This document shows, in pieces, positions 1 to 11,381 of a stretch of DNA of 64,000 nt (position 1 is its first letter; each line of letters begins with the position of its first letter). Made by a program: the position numbers and the translations under genes. The notes below the pieces were generated by a model that searched no databases, was not told where the DNA came from, and was given only the letters and a program-made list of their open reading frames with translations. This DNA is from Saccharina japonica (lineage: Eukaryota; Sar; Phaeophyceae; Laminariales; Laminariaceae), in assembly GCA_008828725.1 (NCBI GenBank), contig MEHQ01000198.1:288289-352288 (forward strand), in the 5' to 3' direction.

Positions 1-86
1 ATTAGTACGGACAGATGGAGGTACTGGATAGAGAGACCGGCACGGTTTTTAATGTGAAGACAACAACAACAACAACAACAACAACA
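1..86 (+). repeat. 3' end of SINE-like family 3 with AAC tail
   Basis: Contains GGCACGG and TTTTTAATGTGAAGACAAC followed by (CAA)n, the conserved 3' end of a family also present at 12540-12655, 16280-16595, 27020-27170 and 53260-53370 on plus, and 10535-10800 and 50120-50420 on minus. Simple-repeat tails are typical of retroposons. Confidence 0.55.
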
Positions 87-2335
87 TGGAAGTAAGCTTT
101 ACTACCCTAGAAGTTTTGTTTTACTTTCATGAAAGTAAAGTTTACTTCCATGGAAGTGTTTTTGCTCCGATTTGATTAAATTGGAAGTAAATTGTTTTCA
201 CTTCCGTCGAAGTAAAACATGGGAGCGAGAGTATGAATTCACCCCCTGCTCTCAGTTGGTACACACTGTCCCACTCAAATTGGGGCCATCCCGATTACCA
301 AAACGTGGACCAATTACGAACAGGATGTAAAAACTGTGTAGCGCGCAGCGCGGAACCACACTAGACCTGTCTATTGACCGAAGGCCCTCCTCGAATGAAA
401 AATTCCACGGCATCATGGAAGTGTTCATACTTCCATGGAAGCACATACAGTTCACTTCCCTGAACGTTTCAACATAAGTCAATTTAAAACCATCAAAGTG
501 TTTTTACTTTCATGGAAGGAAAAATGAACTTCCATGAAAACAAAAAAACAAGTTTAATAGAAGTAACTTCAATGAAAACGAAAGTTTATTTCCATGAAAA
601 TAAAACATATTTCATGGAAGTAATTTTCAAATTTCTACTTCCATGGAAGTAAATGAAAACAGACAAAAAATGTGGTAGACCCGGATTGCACCAGCTCAAT
701 GGCAATATTCGTTTTGTCGCAGTGCCACACCTCTTCTTTGTACGGAGGGGGGCAGAAATGTGGCAGCCTGCTGCTCTTAGTAGTCATGTTTCTTGGTCGT
801 CAAACTGACGGTTGAAGCTTTCTTTATGTTGAGATGCGGCTTTGATTTTTTGTCGCAATACATGTTGCCTCTCTCTGACACAAACGGTTTTCTGACACGA
901 ACAGTCCCCCACAATAGTTGGCTCCTGAGTTTACTTCCATGGAAACTTCCACCAACTTCCATGGAAGTAAAATATTTTGTACCCATGGAAGTAAATCCAA
1001 CTTCTATGGAGGTAAAAACGAACCACGGAAGTAAATGGTACCTGCATGGAAGCTGATGGATGATTCCATTGAAGCATCCATCTTCCCCCATTGAAACTTC
1101 AACTTCCATCTAGGTACAGTTAGTCATTGGATTTACTTCCATCGCAGCTGAATAAGGTTTCATGGAATATCCTTCCACGGAAGCTTCGACCAACTTTCAT
1201 GGAAGCATTGATCTACTCCCATCTGCTCCCATCCCCCCTGAGCCTGAACCACCCGGACCTCGTCCCACCCGGACCTGATCCCACCCGGATATAGCCCCAT
1301 TTAGTACCCTTCTCCCCCCCACAAGGTGCAGAAATGAATTATCTCCTCTGTAGAAGCCGCCGCCGGCTCACCGGGCACCCCGCTCCCATCCAGACGCTAG
1401 ACGCATGCAATCGAACCTTCCACGTTCACCACCAATAGTGGATTTGTTTATCTACTTCTATGGAATCTTCTACCAGCTTGCTTAGGAGTGAATTCACGTC
1501 AAAAGTGTATTTTATGGAAGTAATGGAATACATTGTTTCTTATCTGTCTCTTCCTTTGAAGTGAAATCTACTTCCACCAACTTCATGGAAGTTTTCAGCA
1601 GTTTCCATGGAAGTAGATACTCGTAGTTAATGTAGAAGTCAATGCCGATGGAAGTTCATGGACGTAATTCATGAAAGCTAGTGGTGGACGTCGATTGACT
1701 ATTATGGAAGGTATTGGACGTATAAACTCGTGGAAATAGGTCAACAGTTATAGGAGGATACGGAAGCTCTTGGATGACTGCTCGGAATGTGGTTGTGCAG
1801 ACATCAGTTCATGGCATCTCGTGCAAGCTTCTACTTCCACCAACAGTAGAAGTTTCAATGCGCTTCCATGGAAGCTTTCGCGAACTTCCACGGAAGAAAA
1901 TGATTTCCACTGAAGTATCTAATGAAAGAAATTTCACTTCCATGGAGGATGCGGAAGCTTTCACGGGAGCAATTAAAAATGTGAAATAGTGTGGTGGATT
2001 GACTTGCGTGTAAGCTTCGGCAACCCCCCCGGAAGCGGTTTACTTCCATGGAAGCTGGTGACAGTGGTCATGGAAGCAAATTTACTGCCACGGAAGTAAC
2101 TGAATTTTCTTCCGTGGAAGTTAGTGGAAGCGTCCATGGAAGTACATCGAAAAATTCCACAACTACACTCGGTGGAAGTTTCCAAGAGCTTCCGCATGCC
2201 CCTAAAACCTTCCCCCCACTTCCACGAGTTCTCTAAACTTCCACTAAATCCCATAAGAGTCCACCGAATTCCAATACCTCCACCAGCTCCCATGGACTTC
2301 CATCAAGATTAACAACTTACTGAAGCTTCCGACGA
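87..2335. repeat. Palindrome field, unit 1 (ACTTCCATGGAAGT)
   Basis: Dozens of exact or one-mismatch copies of the palindrome ACTTCCATGGAAGT, usually extended to TTTACTTCC...GGAAGTAAA, at irregular spacing of about 15-60 bp, joined by half sites such as GCTTCCACCAACTTCC. At 1290-1440 sits one copy of a ~120-bp repeat (GCAGGAGCCGCCGGAGG-like) that in units 2 and 3 occurs as an inverted pair. 1440-2335 is homologous to 4530-5880. Short open frames here are artefacts of the repeat. Confidence 0.85.
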
Positions 2336-2930
2336 CTCGTCTCACGGGTATACCATAAAGGGTTTGCAGTTACAGTAGTTTTTCCTTCTGAGGTAATCGT
2401 TTGTCACTGGGACCGGCTGAGCCCCTCAAGTGAGCAACTATTGTACCGGTTAGAACGATAACTTCGCTCGTACATTTTAACTTTGTAGCTGCTACACTTT
2501 AATCCTCGCATGCTACGTACGGTAGAGGTGCTCCATGGTTTTGTGTCGGAGGGTGGTCACTTGAGGCGCCCTATACCTCGCCCAAAGAACGGCTTTTGGG
2601 GGATATTAAAAATGCCACCCGGCGAACAAAATACCATTTCCTAAGTTATGTAATGGACAATATTGCACCACAATAATGCATTATTGACGAGTTTGGGTTA
2701 ATGGGGGCCGATCACTCAGAAACCATTTTAGCCAGAACGTGGCTACCTCGATCGTAGCGCGTGTTAATCAGTAAAATCAAGTATTTGGCCGGGTTTCGCG
2801 AACCACCTTCTTCAAAGTAATGATTCGGGTGAGATGCTGAGGAAAGCCCTCCCTCATGCGAGGCGCCAAGAGAGTAATCCGCCACCCCTGTAAGGTGGCA
2901 TTGCTCCAGACTTGAATCTACTTCCACGAT
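2336..2930. repeat. Diverged copy of the 42-kb repeat family
   Basis: Not part of the palindrome field. The words GGTGGTCACTTGAGG, CTATACCT, AATACCAT and CACTCAGAAACCATTTTAGC match, diverged, the 283-bp duplicated unit at 42001-42560. The rest (2336-2490, 2770-2930) shows nothing I recognise. Confidence 0.45.
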
Positions 2931-3205
2931 GAATAGCTTCCATGGATTTCATCCATGGATTTCATCCATGGGCTTGCATCGGTAATGACTTCTACTTTTA
3001 TTATCTACTTCTTTGGAAAAGGCTCTAACAATGCGCAGTATTCATGAATACAATACATACTTCAGCTACCTACATTTATAGGTTTGGCCGGAGAATATAT
3101 TATATTACTAGTGTGGATAGAGGTGGATGCAATTCATGAATTAACTACTTGAGCTACAGTAGTAGTGTAGATTAGTTCATTTCACGAAAGGGGGAGAACC
3201 ATATC
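2931..3205. other. AT-rich spacer with a few palindrome half sites
   Basis: 2920-2975 has three CATGGATTTCATC repeats related to the field motif. 2980-3205 shows no feature I can support. Confidence 0.3.
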
Positions 3206-3470
3206 TATAATTTATTTTGGTTTTGTCCATCCCATTTATTATTTTCTCACTTTCTTCTTTCTCCCTCCCTAGTCGTAACTCAGATCCAGGGTCGCTAAGT
3301 AGGCTCCTCTCCCTCCTCCCCCACTACGGTTCTTGCTTTGCATTTTCATCGCGACAAGATTTGAGCACTTTCTTCCCTCGTCAACTCTCGTGGAATTTCG
3401 CTTACCCACGCTATATGCGCTCTCGACAGTTGGTGTCATTTGAGAATAAAAACCTCCATGGGGAGAATCG
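3206..3470 (-). repeat. SINE-like family 1 body, minus orientation
   Basis: Matches the conserved body of SINE family 1 (best seen with its tRNA-like head at 18455): in this strand GTCGTAACTCAGATCCAGGG, TAAGTAGGCTCCTCTCC, TTTCTTCCCTCGTCAACTCT, CACGCTATATGCGCTCTCGA. The flanks repeat AAAGGGGGAGAA before (about 3186) and after (about 3490, 3537), perhaps a target duplication. Confidence 0.7.
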
Positions 3471-3654
3471 TTATTAATTTAGCAAATGGGGGAGAATTTG
3501 TGCTTGTTGGGCAATGGAAAAACATATGAATTTAGCGAAAGGGGGAGAACAATATGGTGGAAGTGAAAATGCTACCGCGGAAGAAACATGACAGTCAATG
3601 TGTTCACATGTAAGAAAGCCTCTCCAACCGAAGTAAACTTGGAAGTCTATATAC

Positions 3655-5880
3655 TTTTCAATTGTTGGCGGTGGACGTGACAACTTTCATTACACGCCTC
3701 TCGATGGGATCAGGGTGGTCGATGGGCCTCCAGCGGCTCCGGCGCAGGACTGATTCCTGCACCTTGTGCGTGTGGTCTGCCAGAGTATATGACATTTGAG
3801 TTTAATGCCATACAATCTTCCCCCAGCTTCCATGGAAGTCAATATCTACTCAGGGAATTCCATGGAAGCTCCCCCCAGCTTCCATGGAAGTAAATATTCA
3901 CTTAAGGAAGTAAATATGTACTTCCATGTAAGTAAATCTAAGTTCCATCGAAGTAAACCCATTGTATTTCATGAAAGTTGGTGGAATGTTCCAAGTATAT
4001 GATACTCTCATGGGCGTAGAGTAACTCGTCCATGGACATTGATGGAAGTTTGTACGTCCTCCATGGAAGCCCTCGCCAACTTCCTTGGAAGCAAGGTGAA
4101 TTCCATGAACGCTGTTGACAGCTTCCATGGAAGGTGTGTAAGCTTCCATGGAGTTTCCTTCCACGGGAGCTTCCACCAACCTCCATGGAAGTACACCAAC
4201 CTTGTGTTTACTTCCATGGGAGCTTTCATCTACTTTCATGGAGGTATAAATATACATATATATATACATATATATATCTAGTTCCACGAAAGCTTCCATG
4301 AAATTAGATCTACTTCCATCTGCTTCCGTCTACTTCATCAATTAATCCCGGGCTTGGTCCCACCCAGGCCTGATCCTACCTGGATAGTATCCCACTGGAT
4401 ACCCTACCCCCACTCACAAGGCGCAGTCACGAAAACTATCCCTTCACAGGAGCCACCGGAGGCTATCCGGCCACCCTTATCCCACCCAGGCGCGGGCAAT
4501 GAAAACCCCCACATCCACCACCAACACAACAGTAGAAAGTTCTATCTACTTCCATGGCATCTTCTGCAAGCTCCCATAGAAGAAAATTCTCTTCCTAATT
4601 TACTTCCGTAAATTCACTTCCGAATTTACTTCCGTAAATTCACTTCCAAATTTACTTCGGTAAATTCAGTTCCAAATTTGCTTCAGTAAATTCACTTCCA
4701 AATTTACGTTCCATAAATACACTTCAAATATTACTTGCGTAAATTCTAGGGCTGAACACTGGCTCAGTATGCACTGGCAGTAGCTATCTACTGATTGACC
4801 TAGCCAGTAGATTCGTCAGTAGGTTTTGTCTTACGTACGACCAAGAAACACGACATGTTATAGAGCGGGAACCCACCAAATACGTTTCGGAAGGAGAGAG
4901 TAGATTGGGGAGACAATGTACTGCTGCAATCCTGTATACTGATTGATTTTGACAACAATGTAATTGCTACTGACCGAGTCAGCCAGTGCCCAGCCCTAGT
5001 GAATTCACTTCCAAACTTCGACGGAAGTGAAGTTTACTTCTATACCCTATGACTTACATGGAAGTTATTTTAGTTCCGGAAGTGGATTTACTTCCATGGA
5101 AGCTTCCACCAACTTCATGGAAGCTTTCAATACTTTCCATGGAAGTAGACTGTAAATGTGGAGGTCAACGCCAATGGAAGTCCATGTACAGAATTCGTGG
5201 AAGGTAGTGGTGGAGGTCGATGGAGTATGATGGGAGATATTGAAAGTTTACTAAACTCGCGGAAGTAGGGTGAAGTCTCCAGTACTATATGGGACCTCTT
5301 GGAAGTTTACAGGAATGTAATGTGGTCGTGGAAGCTTCAATTCAAAAGCAGAATTTCATGTACTTCCATGGAGGCTCAAGCTTTCACGAACTCCAATTAT
5401 TTTAAACTAATTCCACGGACTTCACTTGACTTCCATGGAACCAAATTCATTTCCATAGAGGTGGTGGAACATTCCATGGAAGCTTCCACGGAAGTAACTT
5501 TGCTTCCATGGAGATTTGTGGAATCTTCAATGGAATTAAACTTACCTTCATGGACGTAGTGGAAGTTTCCATGAAATAATAAGGGAAGTGGTTCAATTAC
5601 ATGTATAGTAGTTCGTGGAAGCTCCCATGGCAGTACACTGGAATTTTCATTTTTGGTAGTAGTGCAAGCTTCCATCAAGTTTCATCGACACTCAAGCTTG
5701 TACAATCATATTCGGTGGAAGCTTCCAAGAGTTTTCATGTACCCCTATAGGCTTCCACCTACTTCCATGAGTTTCGTAAACTTCCACTAAATTTAACAAG
5801 AGTCCACTGGCTTCCTACACCTCCACCAGCTTACGAGGACTTCCATCAATGATCACAAGGTATTGCAGCTTCCAGTAACG
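3655..5880. repeat. Palindrome field, unit 2, with inverted ~120-bp boundary repeats
   Basis: The segment 3655-3790 (GTTGGCGGTGGACGTG ... CACCTTGTGCGTGTG) is the reverse complement of 4345-4540, enclosing a field of ACTTCCATGGAAGT copies; after it the field continues to 5880. 4580-4740 and 5005-5040 are a variant array of ACTTCCAAATTTACTTCCGT units, split by the hAT-like element at 4747-4998. Ends homologous to unit 1 (CCACTAAATY..ACAAGAGTCCAC near 2245 and 5785). Confidence 0.8.
4747..4998. mobile_element. hAT-like MITE inserted in the palindrome field
   Basis: 252 bp with terminal inverted repeats TAGGGCTGAACACTGGCT / TAGGGCTGGGCACTGGCT (read inward). Flanking 8-bp direct repeats GTAAATTC (4739-4746) and GTGAATTC (4999-5006), 7 of 8 identical, the target-duplication length of hAT transposons. 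The TIR start resembles many hAT ends. It interrupts the ACTTCC/AAATTTAC array, so it is younger than that array. No transposase. Confidence 0.8.
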
Positions 5881-5989
5881 CCCATGGGAGTAAACGTACC
5901 ATGGAAGTAAGCTAGAAGTAAAGTTTACTTCGATAGTATGCACGTATTATTTCTTTCATTCAAGTTTATTACTTGCAATGGAAGTAAAC

Positions 5990-7145
5990 TTGAACGTAGA
6001 TCAAATTTTGCACTGTTGGTGGTGGACGTGTAAGATTTCATTACACGCGTCTGGATGGGACCAGAGTGGCCAATGAACCCCTGGTGGCTCCTGCGGGGGG
6101 CTAATGTATACACTTTGTGGGTACTGTCTCCCAAATGATCTGATATTTGAGTTTTCTTCCTTTGAAGCTTCCACCAACTAGCTTGGAAGTTATTTTTTTA
6201 ATGGAAGTAAATCCAACTTCCATGGAGTCTTCCGAGTAAAATTCACTCCCTTGGGGAGTATATGAACGCGTCCGTGGAAGTCAATGGACGTTTCAACATG
6301 GAAGTAATTTTGTATTGCGTGGATGTGAATCGAACTTCCATGGAAGCTTGCACGTAAGTTTTCTCCCACGCAATGAACGCTTCCATTGAAGTGAATGGAA
6401 TTATGCATGGAAGCTTCCATCTACTTCCATGGGAGCTCCCACAGCTTCCATGAAAGATCCCACTAACTTCCTTGGAAGCAAGTGTAGTTCCATGCAAGCT
6501 AGATTTTCTGAAATACATGGTGTGTAAGCTTGCATGGGATCTCCTTCCTTGAAAGCTTGGACCAACTCCATGGAAGTCCACTAACCCTACATTCACTCCT
6601 GCGGAAACTTTCATCTACTTCCATAGAGATTACATATATCTGGTTCTATAGCAGCTTCCATGCAAGTAGATCTACTTCCATTTTCTACCATCTACTAAAT
6701 CCATCTATCTCGGGCGTGATCCCACCTGGACCTGAACCTACCCGGATATCATCCAATTTATTACACTGCTCCTACTCACAAGGTGCAGGATTGATATACT
6801 CTCCGCAGGAGCCGCCGGAGGCCCACCGGCTACCCTGATCCCATCCAGACGCGCATAATGAAAGCTTCTATGCCCACCATCAACTAAAATGGAAAACCCC
6901 ATCTGCGTCCAAGCTTGCAGTCTTTGGAAATAGAAGTAGATATCCTTCCATACTACTTCTACCAATGTACCATCATTTTATTTCGATGGAAGTTGGTTGA
7001 GGCTTCCATAGAAACAAAGCTGCTTTGCTTCCATGCGAGCTTACTTATTTGCGTGGAAGCTTCCACCAATTTCCATGGAAATTGATCATACAACTATAAC
7101 TTCTGTCAATGGAATCCCATGTAAGAAATTAATGGAAGCTATACT
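5990..7145. repeat. Palindrome field, unit 3 (truncated)
   Basis: 6013-6130 (GTTGGTGGTGGACGTG, ACACGCGTCTGGATGGGACC) and its inverted partner 6735-6900 bracket another block of the field, exactly as in unit 2; the field then fades out by about 7145. 5881-5990 also carries field motifs. Confidence 0.8.
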
Positions 7146-8180
7146 GAAACCAGCGTGGATTCCATGGTCTGGTTGTGATGTGTGTGCGGTTTGTGTGCTC
7201 GCCACCTGCCATAAAATTATGCCTCTGCGCTGCCAGGTTGCGCGTAGTAGTTGCTGCATCAGCTGTAGCGAAGCAAGAACGGTTGACGATGCTGTTGAGG
7301 CGCGGCAAATAAGCACTGGACCTTTGCTATGACATAGCAACGGATCCCACACGCAAATTAGTAGACAACTATGGTATATAAACTAAAAGCAGTTGGAACG
7401 GTACATATAACAACACGAATAAGTTACGGTATACCAAGATAACTGCGAAACTACTGCACGAAGCTTCGTTGGCTAACAGTAGCATATGCCAGGTATAATA
7501 TTACCCCCATCGAGGGGTCGTGTTGATCAACATATTGTATCACAGCAGTAATAACCAGTAGGCCATCGAGTCGTTGATCGGGAACAATGCCGTCTATACA
7601 TAGGAGATGGTAGGTGTATAAAGCAGCCTATCTACTCCATGGCGTGGAGAAATATCGAAGTAAGGGTACACTCAGTCGTGTAAGTATTAATATTACTTGG
7701 CCGTATCATTACTGGTGTCCATATGCGGCGTGATAAGAAAGCTCCAAGAGAAGTCTTCTAGTAGTCGTTCGTCGGTTGTCTGAGCAAAAGCAACGAAGAA
7801 CGTCCACACGCAAACATCCAAGGAACGCTACTGCTTTGCGTCGGTCAGCGCAACAATCCGGCAGAGTGTATCTAGCCGTAGAGTCGAGAGTGGTCGAGGG
7901 TTGGGCCCACCAAGCCCACAACCAATCTGCTGAGCTCTGTGTCACCTTTTACTTTTGTTTTTCTTCATGTCACCCCAGAGAGAGCCGTTTTTGTGATACC
8001 ATGTATACATTTATTCTAAAGAAGCTGACGAGCACGCTAAACGGTGGCTCACGCCAAGCCTCTGGACTAACACGTCCGCCAGAACCCGCGAGCAGACACT
8101 CTCCGTTAACAAGGACCTCTCCAAAACAAGAAATAAACAACTTATATCATCACTCTCATCAGAAAAGCCAATCTCAACTC
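7146..8180. other. Unassigned sequence
   Basis: No recognised gene. The plus frame 7776-8315 (179 codons) begins MSEQKQRRTSTRKHPRNA and runs into the following repeat; I see no domain. 7545-7660 shares words (TCGAGTCGTTGATCGGGAAC) with 35690-35720. A TACCWGGTA-like word (GCCAGGTATA) appears at about 7489. Confidence 0.3.
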
Positions 8181-8365
8181 GGAAAGCCCGTCATTATGGG
8201 GCGTCCGGTGTCCGGCGTCCGTGGATCCGTGACACTGGGCTGTCCGCGAACAGTCCATGGGGCGTCTGTGGGCCGTCCGTGGGGGTTCTGTGGGTCGCAC
8301 GTGGGGTGTCCGTAGGGCGTCCGTGGGGCGTCCGTGGGGCGTCTACCGGCATTGTGTCCCATGGG
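8181..8365. repeat. Degenerate GGGGCGTCCGTG minisatellite
   Basis: About a dozen imperfect copies of a 10-15 bp unit GGGCGTCCGTG/GGGCCGTCCGTG. Frames through it are repetitive. Confidence 0.7.
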
Positions 8366-8689
8366 GTGACCACGGAGATTCACCAGATCACACTGTACAC
8401 ACCGGTTTTATGATTATCTTGTATCTTCGATATCTCGCCATTAATTAGTGGGATTGCCATTTGCTTTGGTGGGATCATCAGATAGACGTCAGCAAGAACT
8501 ACCGGATATATATCGGCGTCCTTCGTTTTGAAAAATAAATTAATTCACTCTACGCGCCGCTACGCGTACTTTGTTTTTGTACGAAAATACTTCGTCAACC
8601 CTTTTCGTTGGATCTTCAGTAGCCAGGTTGGGTTTCCTTTTGGTAGTTATTGGGTTGATTTTCCGGCATTTCATTATTTTGGGGGCGAT

Positions 8690-8727
8690 CTTGAGATCTT
8701 GAGATCTTGAGATCTTGAGATCTTGGA
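8690..8727. repeat. GATCTTGA tandem repeat
   Basis: Four to five perfect tandem copies of the decamer-like unit ATCTTGAG. The minus frame across it (8540-9067, 175 codons, SRSQDLKI repeats) shows no recognised domain and is probably not a gene; 8730-8980 otherwise shows nothing. Confidence 0.75.
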
Positions 8728-8981
8728 TTCCTGCGATCTTGTCAGACCTCCAGAGAACGTTTACCAACATATCCGAGAAACTGGTTGGCGCACAAAATGT
8801 ATAAGACAAGGGCAAAACCACAGCCAATGGTTTGTTGAGTTTGATTGGCTTAGGGTTAGGCGCCCGCCCGAAGTCTGCCCCACCCCTTCTCCCGCCACTC
8901 GCCAGTACCGATCGCCTCTTCCTCTCCCACAAGTTTTCCTTCCCTTGTAACCCCGCCCTGAGAGAGAGGAGCCGCTTATAG

Positions 8982-9273
8982 CCCGATGGAGGACGTATAC
9001 CCGTCCCCTTCTCTCGTGCGCTGTCGATCGGCCCCTCCTCTTCCCGCCTCTCCTTTCCTTCTACCATGGCCTGAGCGAAGACCCGCCATGGTCATCATTG
9101 TTCGCGTTGTGTTTGCGACAGAGCCCAAGGGCGTGTACATCAGTATGTGGGAGACCAGGTATACTGCTTGTACCTCGCAATTATGCTTGGGGCATGGATA
9201 CGAATATTATTTGATGATTTGGTTTCCGCAGGAACTTGGCAATGAAGGCGCGAGGCGCATGCTGTACCTTTTA
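8982..9273 (+). pseudogene. Possible exon remnant interrupted by the 1-kb foldback element
   Basis: A frame from the ATG at 9091 reads MVIIVRVVFATEPKGVYISM-WETR and stops at a donor-like CCAG|GTATAC; 60 bp later TTTCCGCAG opens ELGNEGARRMLYLL, which is cut at 9273 by the insertion of the foldback (9274-10284). On the other side only non-coding sequence follows. The evidence is only splice-like words and clean composition. Confidence 0.2.
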
Positions 9274-10284
9274 CAGGGGTCCGCATGAAAGTTAGGCCTC
9301 TTTTTTTCTCGGAATTTTATTTTACGAGTAGATCTTTTTTTTTCGGTGGCAACCAAACAATACCGAAGAGCTCTTAATAAATAATAATATCTCTACCAGC
9401 TTTACAAGATAAGCAGAGGTCCTGGACTTGGCCTGCCGGGCTGCCGACAACGGCACTGACTTGACGGTGCTAGCGAGACTACCCCCGGCTCCGCCGCCCC
9501 TGTGTCGAGGAAGAAAAGTGCTTCGATCTGGCGGTGAGGCTTGGCGTTTCGAGCTGCATAAAATCTGCAAATCGTCGGTCCCAGCTCCGTTCTCCGGGAA
9601 TTTTTTCAGCACCGCCGTCCGACGTCGCGCGCAGCTAAACGTTGGTTGCTGCCCATCCCAAGACCCAAGGGCAAATTTGTCCGTGTTTGCTTTTTTGTTT
9701 TGAGGCGTTCATCGAGGAAGGCGTGTCGTGATACGTACTCGTTCTTATCAGATTCGCGTGGAATTGCGGCATACCTACCTGGGGTCGCATAATCGTCCGC
9801 GATTCCACGCGAATCTGATAAGAACGAGTACGTATCACGACACACCTTCCTCGATGAACGCTTCGAAACAAAAAAGCAAACACGGACAAAGTTGCCCTCG
9901 GGTCTATGGATGGCCAGCAACCAACGTTTAGCTGCGCGCGACGTCGGACGGCGGTGCTGAACACATTCCCGGAGAACGGAGCTGGGACCGACGATTTGCA
10001 GATTTTTTGCAGCTCGAAACGACACGCCTCACCACCAGATCGAAGCACTTTTCTTCCTCGACAAAGGGGTGGCGGAGCCGGGGGTGGTCTCGCTAGCACC
10101 GTCAAGTCAGTGCCGTCGTCGTAAGCCCGGCAGGCCTATACCCGGGCCTCTGCTTATCTTGTAGAGCTGGTAGATATATGATTATTTATTATGAGCTCTT
10201 CGGCATTTGGTTGCCACCGAACAAACAAAGATCTAAAATAAAATTCCGAAAAAAAAAGAGGCCTAACTTTCATGCGGACCCCTG
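9274..10284. mobile_element. 1,011-bp foldback element with TA target duplication
   Basis: Two arms of about 490 bp in inverted orientation, roughly 94% identical by eye, separated by a loop of about 28 bp near 9770-9797. Ends read CAGGGGTCCGCATGAAAG inward on both sides; flanks are TA (9272-9273 and 10285-10286). The arms contain indels relative to each other, so this is real old sequence rather than an assembly fold. No transposase. Frames inside (for example 9635-10105) occur in mirrored pairs because of the palindrome. Confidence 0.88.
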
Positions 10285-10378
10285 TAGTATCTTGACATAG
10301 CAGATCATTGTCGTGTAGCGGATGTGCGACTGCCCCCGCGTACGACGGCCGAAGTTCTTTTCGCGAGGACTCCAAGTA

Positions 10379-10523
10379 CAGGGGACATCTATTAATAAGA
10401 AACAGACGAATAAGAAAGCCAAGCTGAGATTTAGAGGAGTCTTCGAAATTCGTGAGTCCCTATCTAAAACAAGAAAGCCAACCTGGACCATCTTTCCTGT
10501 TTCTTATTACTGTAGGTGTCCTG
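10379..10523. mobile_element. CAGG-ended MITE with TA duplication (GAAACAG family)
   Basis: 145 bp flanked by TA. TIRs start CAGGGGACATC and CAGGACACCTAC and continue into AATAAGAAACAG. Related sequences lie at 19480-19670, 20020-20190 and 24795-25255. The shared CAGG start and TA duplication suggest kinship with the foldback at 9274. Confidence 0.75.
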
Positions 10524-10534
10524 TACTATATAGG

Positions 10535-10800
10535 TTCTGCGGGGAACCGTTATTTCAACCTGTCGACATCCAGCACACCCAGTATCCGTGCCGATTCTTC
10601 ATCCTAGAAATATACAAGTTCTGTGGTCACGACCACACAGAGGTATATACTACGTTGCAAAGCTATGTACGACAGGCCCGACCTACCCATGATCCAGACA
10701 CGCTGAGAGAGAGAAATATAAACGAAACGAAAATCAAAAGCAAAAAAAAAAAAAAAAAAGAATGTGTCGTGCCCCCTTGGAGATGTGACGGCAAACAAAA
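10535..10800 (-). repeat. SINE-like family 3, minus orientation
   Basis: Reverse complement of the family seen at 16440: TTATTTCAACCTGTCGACAT, CCAGCACACCCAGTATCCGT and GTTCTGTGGTCACGACCACA. A pure A run at 10742-10758 lies inside. The remainder to 11200 shows AT-rich sequence without a supported feature. Confidence 0.55.
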
Positions 10801-11381
10801 CATCAACGTGAACAGAGGAAGACTAAGAATGAAAGGAAAGGACAGGCAACTGAAGCACAACAAAAACACCCTCCAGGCAGCCGCAGCAGTTTGTGGTACA
10901 GGTGTACAGGTAGCACAGACATATTCTACCTACTACACGGTCTAGTACCTTGCTACCATGTGCGCCGTGTCCTTCCTCCTTTCATCAACCGCAGTTTCCC
11001 TACGGCCGTATCCCCCCTTCCTCATCCCCTTGGGCGCCAACCATACACGGATTTGTGTCGCTTCCTACTCAATTCCGCCTCATCTTCGTGCCAAACACGA
11101 ACGAACACACAAAGAACGAGAGGAATACACAACCATACCATACAAATAAAGCTGAATACGACGTAACTCTGCGTAACTGAACAAATTGATGAAAATCTAA
11201 TAAAACACGGAAGGGCAGAAAGCAACGGCAAGGAGCGACCACAACAAAGTATACTAAAATAATGCGAGGGGTTGAGGGGTCTAAACTTCCCTTTTTCCCC
11301 TCGCTGCTTCGGCAAGGTCTTTGCTTTGGCATGGCCCATAGCGAGGGGGGGGGTCTTTCTAGCGAGCAAGGCTAGACTCAC

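Noticed and set aside
3898..4299. 133-codon minus frame and neighbours in 1-7 kb
   Set aside because: Peptides are repeated SMEVxxxFHGSK strings encoded by the palindrome in every frame.
7776..8315. 179-codon plus frame starting MSEQKQRRTS
   Set aside because: The last third is minisatellite; no recognised domain and no splice context.
8540..9067. 175-codon minus frame
   Set aside because: Includes the GATCTTGA repeat and poor context; no homology recognised.
9635..10105. Mirrored open frames of 139-156 codons
   Set aside because: They lie in the arms of the foldback element, appear in pairs because of the palindrome, and show no domain.
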